Shown here: positions 57,053 to 64,000 of the stretch, piece after piece
Numbering within the stretch: the first letter of the stretch is position 1
Layout: every line of letters begins with the position of its first letter
Source of the DNA: Citrobacter gillenii
Lineage (GTDB): Bacteria; Pseudomonadota; Gammaproteobacteria; Enterobacterales; Enterobacteriaceae
Assembly (NCBI RefSeq): GCF_013337685.1
Contig: NZ_SUQN01000004.1
Location: 248,001-312,000, forward strand
DNA length: 64,000 nt
Direction of reading: 5' to 3'
Program-made: the position numbers and the translations under genes
Notes under the pieces: model-generated
Told to the model about the DNA's origin: nothing
Seen by the model: only the letters and a program-made list of their open reading frames with translations
The model's database searches: none

Positions 57053-59688
57053 TGTTGTTCCTCACATTCCTTGCCTTCCAGGCAATGGGTTTCTGGCAGC
57101 GCTGCATTTTGCTCAAGCCATGCCTGTAAATTGTCGCCAAAACGCAAACTGCGCCATAACGTAAAGACGTTTTCTTCATGGGTGTAATTCAAATTCACCG
57201 TCCCGACTTTGCCATCTACCCGGCTATTGCCGGTGACGGCTGCCTGCATGGTTAATACGCCAAGGTTATCAAGATTTATTTTCGTCCAGGAATGGGTGAT
57301 TTCCATATAACGCAGCCAGTTTATCGCCGCACCGGCCGCCATATTGTCTTTGACCACCGCATCCGCCGTGTCTTTATCGATGCGCAACGTCATCGGCCCA
57401 GGGTTGGTCAACCAGCCGTCTTTGATAATCCATTTTTCATTGTTTAACCAGAGCGGCAATGCGCCGCTGACCGGGCCGGACATGGCAAACTGTTTGGGAT
57501 TAACCGCGCTAATCAACTCGCTGGACGAGATATTCTGCACCCGCACTAATGCCGGATCGTGTTGCGGCATACGCAGTTGCTGCATCACTACCTTGCCGCC
57601 CAGCAAATCGGCGCTAACATCGCTCAACAGTAAGGGATTATCTTCGCTCCAGGGATAGCCGCCTTGCAGATCCGCGGTGATATTTTTCACCGTGACCTGG
57701 TTCACCACCTCTGCAATACGCAATGAAATCGGCCCGCGCGTGCCCAGTTGCCATGCTCCTTCGCTAAAACGAAACGGCAGCACAAAATCGACGCCATTAA
57801 TCTGGTTGTCGGGCATCCAGGCGCTACCGCCTTTTAATACGCCATGACCGCCTGCCTCAAAGCCTTGTTCTGCGGCGGCGGAGAAGGCAACCTGAGCATA
57901 CAGTTCGCCTTCGCGCAGGTTCATCTTCCAGTCCGGTGGCACCAGCGACTGAAATACAGTGAGCGACTGTTTTGGCCACCAGGCCTGACCACGCAAGCGG
58001 ATCCCGTCCCAGCGACCGTTCAACTGGACCGGGCCAATGGCGCCAGCATGCAGTTGGCCTTTGAACTGGAATATCGTCGGGTCGCTCCCTTCTACGCTGA
58101 ACTTCAGGGTTGAAGGCGGCAGAGTACTGCCACCGGAGAAGGTGGTTTTCCCGGCGTCCAGCGACAGCGCCCCGCTAAACGTGGGCTGGATCGGGTCTCG
58201 CACCCAGACGATCGGCTCATCCATCACCAGACGCGGATTTTCCACCAGCATGGTGCCGTATTGCAGATGGTCAAATCCGGTAGAAAGGTCAAACAGTTTG
58301 ACGGTGTTGTCGTGCCATTCCCCCTTGCCTGCCACGTCCCAGCGAGCGTGCATCGGGGTAAAACTGCCCTCTCCCCAGTACCGCCACTGCCAGCGACCGG
58401 CGTCAGGCAGGAAATCATTAGCCAGACCATCAAGATGCAGCTCAAAACCGCCCATCTGGTTTTCATGGGCGCGTAAAATAGCCTGTAACCGCCCATCCAC
58501 CCCGCGTTGGGTCACCTTGACACCGGCCAACGGCCAGCGAATTTCGTCTATATCCAGCGAGTCGATAATCCGACCACGAGAACGTAACAGGGCGCCAGGT
58601 TCAAAAGCCAGCTGCGGATCGCTCAGACTGCCGCTGAGCGTCGCGGGTAACATCGCATAAAAGATCAGATCACCCTGCTTCGCCTCGCCGGTTAGCTGTA
58701 ACGGCATGTCGCTGTTGTCCATGCCAAGCGTGCCGGGACCAAAGGTTAACACCGCGTTACCCTTGCCTGCATCACCCTGCGTCAGAATGTTCAAACGCCC
58801 GCTGACTACCGCGTTTTCCACACCGGCCTGCCAGTTTTCGACGTTTAAGCCTAAACGACCGCTTAACGGGAAGCCCTGATAGGGCCAGTTCCAGCGCCCG
58901 TCGCTCACCGTCAGCCGCTGGCGGGTGATTTCCCACGGCAGATCCAGCAACGGTTCTGCATTGTCCCGCGCCATCACGATCAGCTGTCCGCTGTTTTCTC
59001 GCCATTCCAGCTCTGCATCCACAAGCGTTGGCTCCTGCGGCAGGCTTAGGGTGGCAACCGCGTGACCGCCCACCGGCAGTCCGTCGGGCACCAGCGGCAT
59101 CGTAAACTCCCCGACCAGCTTCACCGGTGGTTGCTCTTCAAAAGCCGCCACAGACAGTTCGTTGACCGTCAGATTTTGTCCGTGCAGACGTCCCTGAAAT
59201 TTAACCTTTTCGCCCTGATAACTGACTTGCTGTATGGTAGGCGTCAGCGAAAGTGACAGTTTGCCCTGCCACTCCTGCCACGGAGAAAGAATAAGTTTAT
59301 CGATGTTAATCCAGGTGTTGGGCAGCATGGATTGCCATTCTGCCAGCGTTTTCGGCGCGGCGGGCGATGGCTCCGTCTGCGGCAGTTTAGCCAGGCAAGC
59401 GGAATCCAGTTCAATACTGCCGACGTTCAGCAACCAGCGGCTGGGGTGGGATAAATCCGCCTCGGTGATACGCGCGAGTGGACAATCATCCACCAAATAG
59501 CGGAGTTCGGGAATATGCAGCCCATGTCGGGTAAGCCGTGGACTCTCGTCCAGCGCAATGCGCGTACCGACAGGCAACCAGATGCCCGCCAGTGTAGGAA
59601 CCCACAAGCCCAACGTCATCAATAACGTCAGCGGCACAAGGGTCAATAATAAGAGTAGAGCCAATACGGCTTTATATTTACCCTTCAT
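57049..59688 (-). CDS. ydbH: YdbH, AsmA-like inter-membrane phospholipid transport protein
   Basis: An 879-residue protein, the same length as E. coli YdbH. It has one N-terminal membrane helix (about residues 7-30), then a long periplasmic beta-rich groove of the AsmA-like/TamB-YhdP type. YdbH, TamB and YhdP are partly redundant for moving phospholipids from the inner to the outer membrane. It heads the operon ydbH-ynbE-ydbL. The upstream intergenic DNA separates it from the inserted beta-lactamase gene. Confidence 0.95.
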   Translation of the reverse strand: MKGKYKAVLALLLLLTLVPLTLLMTLGLWVPTLAGIWLPVGTRIALDESPRLTRHGLHIPELRYLVDDCPLARITEADLSHPSRWLLNVGSIELDSACLAKLPQTEPSPAAPKTLAEWQSMLPNTWINIDKLILSPWQEWQGKLSLSLTPTIQQVSYQGEKVKFQGRLHGQNLTVNELSVAAFEEQPPVKLVGEFTMPLVPDGLPVGGHAVATLSLPQEPTLVDAELEWRENSGQLIVMARDNAEPLLDLPWEITRQRLTVSDGRWNWPYQGFPLSGRLGLNVENWQAGVENAVVSGRLNILTQGDAGKGNAVLTFGPGTLGMDNSDMPLQLTGEAKQGDLIFYAMLPATLSGSLSDPQLAFEPGALLRSRGRIIDSLDIDEIRWPLAGVKVTQRGVDGRLQAILRAHENQMGGFELHLDGLANDFLPDAGRWQWRYWGEGSFTPMHARWDVAGKGEWHDNTVKLFDLSTGFDHLQYGTMLVENPRLVMDEPIVWVRDPIQPTFSGALSLDAGKTTFSGGSTLPPSTLKFSVEGSDPTIFQFKGQLHAGAIGPVQLNGRWDGIRLRGQAWWPKQSLTVFQSLVPPDWKMNLREGELYAQVAFSAAAEQGFEAGGHGVLKGGSAWMPDNQINGVDFVLPFRFSEGAWQLGTRGPISLRIAEVVNQVTVKNITADLQGGYPWSEDNPLLLSDVSADLLGGKVVMQQLRMPQHDPALVRVQNISSSELISAVNPKQFAMSGPVSGALPLWLNNEKWIIKDGWLTNPGPMTLRIDKDTADAVVKDNMAAGAAINWLRYMEITHSWTKINLDNLGVLTMQAAVTGNSRVDGKVGTVNLNYTHEENVFTLWRSLRFGDNLQAWLEQNAALPETHCLEGKECEEQQ

Positions 59689-59869
59689 GGGTAGTTAATA
59701 TCCTGATTTAGCGAAAATTTAAGCCGGTTTCGGCGTCTATTGTGGCATGTTTAGCTAAACATGCCCACCTTAAGAATAGATGCCATTGAAATATATGTAA
59801 TATTTATAGCTTGTGAATAATTTAAATAAGTTATCTTTAATCAGAGAGATACCAAGGAAGAATATAACT

Positions 59870-60730
59870 ATGCCCCACTTTCGTCTGGCCCTTATCCCAT
59901 TACTTACCGCATTTTGTCTGCCCGCGTTTGCCCACCCGACAACGCTGAATAAAGTCAAAGAAGCAGAAAGCCAGCTCACCGCACGCGTCGGTTATGCCGA
60001 GCTGGATCTCACCAGCGGCGAGATTCTGGAAAGCTATCGCCTGCAAGAGCGTTTTCCGATGATGAGTACATTTAAGGTTTTACTCTGCGGCGCGGTGCTC
60101 GCACGCGTTGACGCAGGAAAAGAGCGGCTGGATCGTCGCATCCCGTTCAGCCGGCGTGATCTGGTCGAATACTCGCCGGTTACAGAAAAACACCTGACCG
60201 ATGGCATGACCGTCGGCGAATTATGCGATGCCGCCATCACCATGAGCGATAACACGGCGGCGAATCTACTGCTTACGGCCATCGGCGGTCCGCAAGGATT
60301 AACCGCGTTTCTGCGCACAACCGGCGATCGGGTGACCCGACTCGACCGCTGGGAACCCGAATTGAACGAAGCGCTACCCGGCGATAAACGCGATACGACG
60401 ACACCTGAAAATATGGCGCAAACGTTGCGCCAACTGCTCACCGGAAAAATCTTGACGACGACATCACAGCAGCAACTCACCCACTGGATGGTGACGGATA
60501 AAGTCGCGGGGCCACTGTTGCGCTCGGTACTTCCGGCTGGCTGGTTTATAGCAGATAAAACAGGTGCCGGGGCACGCGGTTCTCGCGGGATCGTCGCGGC
60601 GTTAGGGCCGGACGGTAAGCCTTCCCGTATCGTGGTGATTTACGTCACCGAAAGCCAGGCAACACTGGAGGAGCGAAACAGGCAGATTGCGGGGATTGGG
60701 GCGACGCTGATCCAACACTGGGATGAGTAA
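59870..60730 (+). CDS. Class A beta-lactamase, TEM-like (GIL-1-type chromosomal enzyme)
   Basis: A 286-residue penicillinase with a signal peptide of about 22 residues. Catalytic motifs (Ambler numbers): S70-TFK in MMSTFKV, S130-DN in MSDNTA, E166/N170 in WEPELNEA, K234-TG in ADKTGAG (TEM-1 has KSG). Arg244 is kept, and Gly238 and Ala237 are as in narrow-spectrum TEM; the cysteines for the 77-123 disulfide are present. By eye identity to TEM-1 is around three quarters or more. GIL-1 of Citrobacter gillenii, as I recall it, fits that. The ATG has AAGGAAG upstream; an open frame reaches 59813. No regulator gene is beside it. It is inserted between ydbH and ldhA. Confidence 0.93.
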   Translation: MPHFRLALIPLLTAFCLPAFAHPTTLNKVKEAESQLTARVGYAELDLTSGEILESYRLQERFPMMSTFKVLLCGAVLARVDAGKERLDRRIPFSRRDLVEYSPVTEKHLTDGMTVGELCDAAITMSDNTAANLLLTAIGGPQGLTAFLRTTGDRVTRLDRWEPELNEALPGDKRDTTTPENMAQTLRQLLTGKILTTTSQQQLTHWMVTDKVAGPLLRSVLPAGWFIADKTGAGARGSRGIVAALGPDGKPSRIVVIYVTESQATLEERNRQIAGIGATLIQHWDE

Positions 60731-60886
60731 AATTGCCTCAAAACAACGGTACGTTGTTACGCGTGCCAGCGGAAATATAAAAAATCAGGGAATTGAGTTG
60801 AGTCATCTGCAGTGCATCGCGCGATTCCCCGTTGTTCTGTCTGCTCTTAAGACATCATATTAACGGGGACGCGGAAGCGTTCAAAC

Positions 60887-61099
60887 TCAGTGATGGCGCA
60901 GTTGTCCATCGCTATGTTTAGGTCCGATACGACCTGCTTCTATCAGAATTTCCTCTATGAGCTCTTCGAGGCACGCCTTGCCATGATGATCGCAGACAAG
61001 ATGCACCTGCCGGGAAATTTCTTCAGGTTTCATACCATCACATAATGCAGCCTTCAGCATTAAGGTGGCCCAGCGTTTTGCTTCAGAGTGAGTTAACAT
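60887..61099 (-). CDS. Small conserved-looking protein, unknown
   Basis: A 70-residue frame with GGGAGGGG close before the ATG. The product is helical and charged (MLTHSEAKRWATLMLKAAL, then PEEISRQVHLVCDHHGKACLEELIEEIL) with paired histidines and cysteines. No family is recognised. It lies in the variable stretch between the beta-lactamase and the serine hydrolase. Confidence 0.5.
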   Translation of the reverse strand: MLTHSEAKRWATLMLKAALCDGMKPEEISRQVHLVCDHHGKACLEELIEEILIEAGRIGPKHSDGQLRHH

Positions 61100-61241
61100 G
61101 ACCCCTCCCGATATGTGATACCTGTATAAGCGTAGCTGCCTGAAGGTAATTCGCCTGGCTTTTTCTCCGCGTTACAGGCTTAACGAACGTGGAGGAGATC
61201 GACGTGTCGGATGCTGTTACGGCACGACAACACCACACGGT

Positions 61242-61445
61242 TTATTGGACTCGGCGGTGAGGGGTACTTAGGCCCCGATAATCCCCCCGAAAAACCAGTG
61301 TGTTCATAAGTAGAATTTTCTCGTAATCTGAACCTGGGAGATTCCTATGAAAAATATCCATTACCATGCTCAGGTCATCCCTTTCGACAACATCAAAATC
61401 GGCCTTGAGCAACTCCTTACATTCCTCAAACAATGTCATGTCCAT
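61242..61445 (-). pseudogene. Gene fragment cut by an IS scar
   Basis: About the first 31 codons (MDMTLFEECKELLKADFDVV and on to VMDI) look like the start of a small acidic protein with its own ATG. The frame then runs into the 77-bp IS left-end sequence at 61279-61355 and stops soon after, so the remaining codons are not native. The rest of the gene is absent. It could be an immunity-type or helper protein fragment, but I do not recognise it. Confidence 0.5.
61279..61355 (+). mobile_element. 77-bp remnant of the left end of the IS3-family element
   Basis: From TAATCCCCCCGAAAAACC through the first codons ATGAAAAA, the sequence repeats the left end of the intact IS at 19670-19746, with only about five base changes. 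The rest of the element is missing. It is in the same orientation as the full copy. Confidence 0.85.
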
Positions 61446-61536
61446 TCCCTATGTGGCTGTATATTTTTATCATAATCTCCTGAGAGGATTGTCTAAAGGA
61501 ATTATAAGCAACATGCGGTTTAACTTTTTCAAAGTG

Positions 61537-62742
61537 TTAATTTTTTGCAAAATGGTTTCCGGGGATACCGTTGTCATTTTTCGCCATATCCATTAATAAC
61601 GCGATGCCAATATAATTGCTCCAGTTAAATGTATTCTGCAGTACCACTACCGCATTGCCCTTTTCTTTATCAAAACCGATAAAGCTGGAGTAACCCCCGA
61701 TATACCCCACCTGATAGGTGATTTTTTCCCGTTCGATAAAGTCGGTGGTCCATGCAATACCCTGTACACCGTCAGTGCGTTGAATATCGGTATTACTGAC
61801 TTCGTCAAACACGCTATCCAGTAAGTGGTTGTTGGTCGTCGACACATGATAGCGGGCATAAGTGGCAAGATCTTCGGCGTTACTGTATAAACTCGCCGCC
61901 GCCACCATGTTGTTGGAAAAATGCCAGTCCGGGGTAAGCTGTCCGCGCGGAATGAATTTGGGTTGGTCACCCGCGTGGCCAAGCGCACGCTGCGGATATC
62001 CTTTTAACTTCAGCGGAGTAAAACTGCTATTAGCCATTTGCAACGGTCGAAATATATAGTGCGAGGCTAAGCTTTGTATATCTTCGCCAGTTTTATGTAT
62101 CAGGATATAGCCGATCAGGGCGTAGCCGATATTGGAATATTCCGGCGTTTTATGCTGTGGCGCCCGCCAGTTGGTTAGATAATGCAGCACATTATCGCTA
62201 TCCAGTTCACCATAAAAATTCTCACCGCTGCCTAAGTAACTAATGAATTTTCCCAGCATCGGAATATCCATATTCTGACGCGGTAGGCCGGAGGTGTGAG
62301 TCACCAGTTCCAGTAGGGTAATTTTTTGTGCATCCGCGCTAAGCGGCGTTCCCGGTGCAAGCAATGTCGCCAAGTTATCGTCCCAACGCAGTCGTCCTTC
62401 ATTCACCAGACAAGCCACCACTTCCGCCGTAATTCCTTTGCTGAGCGAGCCGAGGGCAAACAGAGTATCAGGCTTGACCGGGTAGCGATGAACCGCATCA
62501 GTTACGCCCCAGTTGTAAAACTGGGGCGAACCATGGTTATGGATCACTGCGACCATCATCCCAGGGACAGATTTTTTCGCCATATAGTGACGCACCACGC
62601 TATCAACGTCGCCGTCCAGCGATTGATGAGTAAGGAGTTCCTGAGTACCTGCCGGGGATGACATTTGCGAGAGCGTTCCGCAACCGCTGAGTGACGAGAT
62701 AACAATTAAAAGCCAGCTAAATAATTTAAGTCTGTTCTGCAT
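61537..62742 (-). CDS. Serine hydrolase lipoprotein, class C beta-lactamase/AmpH-like fold
   Basis: A 401-residue protein with a lipoprotein signal ending LSGC (Cys21). Active-site motifs of the class C/penicillin-binding family: SLSK at residues 99-102, YSN at 202-204, HTSGLP at 149-154, and a C-terminal QVGYIGGYSS where KTG would be. Lack of KTG fits esterases or D-amino-acid-peptide hydrolases (EstB, AmpH-like) rather than true AmpC. The ATG at 62742 follows AAGAAG; the frame is open to 62790. It lies close to the class A beta-lactamase, but no link is shown. Confidence 0.85.
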   Translation of the reverse strand: MQNRLKLFSWLLIVISSLSGCGTLSQMSSPAGTQELLTHQSLDGDVDSVVRHYMAKKSVPGMMVAVIHNHGSPQFYNWGVTDAVHRYPVKPDTLFALGSLSKGITAEVVACLVNEGRLRWDDNLATLLAPGTPLSADAQKITLLELVTHTSGLPRQNMDIPMLGKFISYLGSGENFYGELDSDNVLHYLTNWRAPQHKTPEYSNIGYALIGYILIHKTGEDIQSLASHYIFRPLQMANSSFTPLKLKGYPQRALGHAGDQPKFIPRGQLTPDWHFSNNMVAAASLYSNAEDLATYARYHVSTTNNHLLDSVFDEVSNTDIQRTDGVQGIAWTTDFIEREKITYQVGYIGGYSSFIGFDKEKGNAVVVLQNTFNWSNYIGIALLMDMAKNDNGIPGNHFAKN

Positions 62743-62790
62743 ACTTCTTAAAGTGAGCGGGGGCGTTTGAGTGCCGGAAATGTACCACAC

Positions 62791-63391
62791 TTAGCCTGCC
62801 GAAAAGCAATAATAGATGGCTGTTATGTGTCATAAGCTTAGTCCTGAACCATACCAATGCGGGCCGTTACCTCAAGACAAGTGTTGGCTAAGAGATCCAC
62901 GCAGATGATTTTCTCCTTACCATAACGTTTCACTTTGTACTCAGGTCAGTGTTCGGAAATCCGCTCGATCCCCAGTGCTCAGTTGGTAAGGTTACGGATG
63001 AATTCCAGTCTTCATATTCACCCGGCTTGCTCATGTCTTACCTCTCAATTCTACGGTGCAAGCATCTTTAAATTGAAAATAGATTATTAAAACAATCTAT
63101 TTTAATGAAGAGAAAGTTAAAGCAGGTTTGAACGGAAAGGACGAGTTTTGTGAGTAGATGTGCAACCAAAAGTAGCCGTGCTTAACGACAGGAAGCCACC
63201 AGTCTGTTCTAGTGCGTACCGTACCAAAGCACGTATGATGGGCAACGTGGTTTAAATCCAGCAATGTGCCCACATTAAGAAGAGATGCTCTAGAATTATT
63301 CATTATATCTATGACTATCAATTGTTTTTTGGATTTTGTAAAATAATTTGAATTGGATTAATGTGATTTCAGAATCACTGGAGAAAGTCTT
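62791..63391. other. Intergenic region upstream of ldhA, with a decayed ORF
   Basis: No intact gene is seen in these 600 bp. On the minus strand, about 62850-63033, a frame reading PEYKVKRYGKEKIICVDLL and on to ARIGMVQD is interrupted upstream by stops, as in a decayed gene. The last 30 bases, with TGGAGAAAGTCTTATG, are the conserved ldhA leader. The A/T-rich stretch at 63060-63380 should hold the ldhA promoter. Confidence 0.4.
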
Positions 63392-64000
63392 ATGAAACTC
63401 GCCATCTATAGTACAAAACAGTACGACAAGAAGTACCTGCAACAGGTTAACGAGGCTTTTGGTTTTGAACTTGAATTCTTTGACTTTCTGCTGACCGAGA
63501 AAACGGCCAAAACAGCCCATGGCTGCGAAGCCGTGTGCATCTTCGTCAACGACGATGGCAGCCGCCCGGTTCTGGAAGAACTGAAAAAGCACGGGGTGAA
63601 GTACATCGCCCTGCGCTGCGCCGGATTCAATAACGTCGATCTGGACGCCGCCAAAGAGCTAGGCTTGCAGGTTGTGCGCGTTCCGGCCTATTCGCCGGAA
63701 GCGGTCGCCGAGCATGCGATTGGTATGATGATGACGCTGAACCGTCGTATCCACCGCGCGTACCAACGCACTCGTGACGCCAACTTTTCTCTGGAAGGCC
63801 TGACTGGTTTTACCATGTACGGTAAAACCGCCGGGGTGATCGGTACCGGTAAAATTGGTATTGCCGCGCTGCGGATCCTGAAAGGCTTTGGTATGCGTTT
63901 GCTGGCGTTTGATCCCTATCCAAGCGCTGCGGCTCTTGAATTAGGCGTTGAGTATGTCGATCTCAACACGCTGTTTGCGGAGTCAGACGTCATTTCCCTG
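63392..64000 (+). CDS. ldhA: LdhA, fermentative D-lactate dehydrogenase (cut by the window edge)
   Basis: The first 203 codons of D-lactate dehydrogenase (E. coli LdhA has 329). The N-terminus MKLAIYSTKQYDKKYLQQV and the block RCAGFNNVDLDAAKELG match. The substrate-domain arginine region and the Rossmann motif GVIGTGKIGIAAL are present. It reduces pyruvate to D-lactate with NADH under anaerobic or acid conditions. The ribosome site GGAGAAAG matches E. coli. The C-terminal half, with the catalytic Glu and His, is outside the window. Confidence 0.96.
   Translation, partial: MKLAIYSTKQYDKKYLQQVNEAFGFELEFFDFLLTEKTAKTAHGCEAVCIFVNDDGSRPVLEELKKHGVKYIALRCAGFNNVDLDAAKELGLQVVRVPAYSPEAVAEHAIGMMMTLNRRIHRAYQRTRDANFSLEGLTGFTMYGKTAGVIGTGKIGIAALRILKGFGMRLLAFDPYPSAAALELGVEYVDLNTLFAESDVISL

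Noticed and set aside
61537-62742. Serine hydrolase as a true AmpC cephalosporinase
   Set aside because: The SxxK and YxN motifs are present, but there is no KTG triad, the protein is a lipoprotein and no ampR lies beside it.

Overview
The window is enterobacterial chromosome, almost certainly Citrobacter. The backbone follows the E. coli ydcN-ydcO-ydcL-tehBA-ydcK-rimL-ydcH-opgD-ydcJ-ydcI-trg and cybB-aldA-ydcF-hrpA-azoR-ynbDCBA-ydbL-ynbE-ydbH-ldhA order, read here in reverse. A TEM-like class A beta-lactamase lies between ydbH and ldhA. From memory it resembles GIL-1, the chromosomal enzyme of Citrobacter gillenii, so C. gillenii or a close relative is my best guess. No rRNA, tRNA or CRISPR array was seen.

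Layout: (1) 1-18.5 kb is conserved core (sutR, ydcO, ydcL, tehAB, ydcK, rimL, ydcH, opgD, ydcJ, ydcI, trg, frmRA). Extra genes here are an AraC regulator facing an EamA exporter, a lipoprotein-type broad-specificity amino acid racemase, and a family II (Mn-type) pyrophosphatase. (2) 18.55-25.33 kb is a 6.7-kb integrative element. It has a tyrosine recombinase at its right end, four arm-type TGCCCCCAAA repeats at its left end, and a 16-bp direct repeat at both borders. The repeat is the G-tract of the frmR operator, so the element sits inside the formaldehyde-responsive promoter. It carries yedK, an IS3-family insertion sequence, a cupin gene, and a two-gene PRTase-like/NADAR module that is the best candidate here for an undescribed conflict system. 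(3) 25.4-27.2 kb is umuDC with a strong LexA box.

(4) 27.3-33.4 kb is a tight five-gene envelope operon: MscS-type channel, two Omp85-like barrels, another outer-membrane barrel and a DUF4056 protein. A 21-codon leader ORF with an excellent ribosome site precedes it. (5) 33.6-42.2 kb holds a second EamA exporter, cybB, and an uncharacterised sugar-catabolic operon (DeoC-like aldolase, PfkB kinase, RbsD-like mutarotase, MFS porter, Gfo/Idh oxidoreductase, TIM-barrel isomerase) facing an AraC regulator. (6) 42.3-50.5 kb contains an esterase, aldA, ydcF, hrpA and azoR.

(7) 50.5-59.7 kb is the ynb/ydb lipid region. It encodes a CDP-alcohol phosphatidyltransferase-like protein, a CdsA-like protein, a PlsC-like acyltransferase, a hydrolase-methyltransferase fusion and a PAP2/dual-specificity phosphatase. 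These lie beside ydbH-ynbE-ydbL, whose products form an inter-membrane lipid bridge. (8) 59.7-63.4 kb is a variable insert between ydbH and ldhA: the beta-lactamase, small ORFs, a gene cut by a 77-bp scar of the same IS, and a class C-like serine hydrolase lipoprotein. ldhA runs off the right edge.
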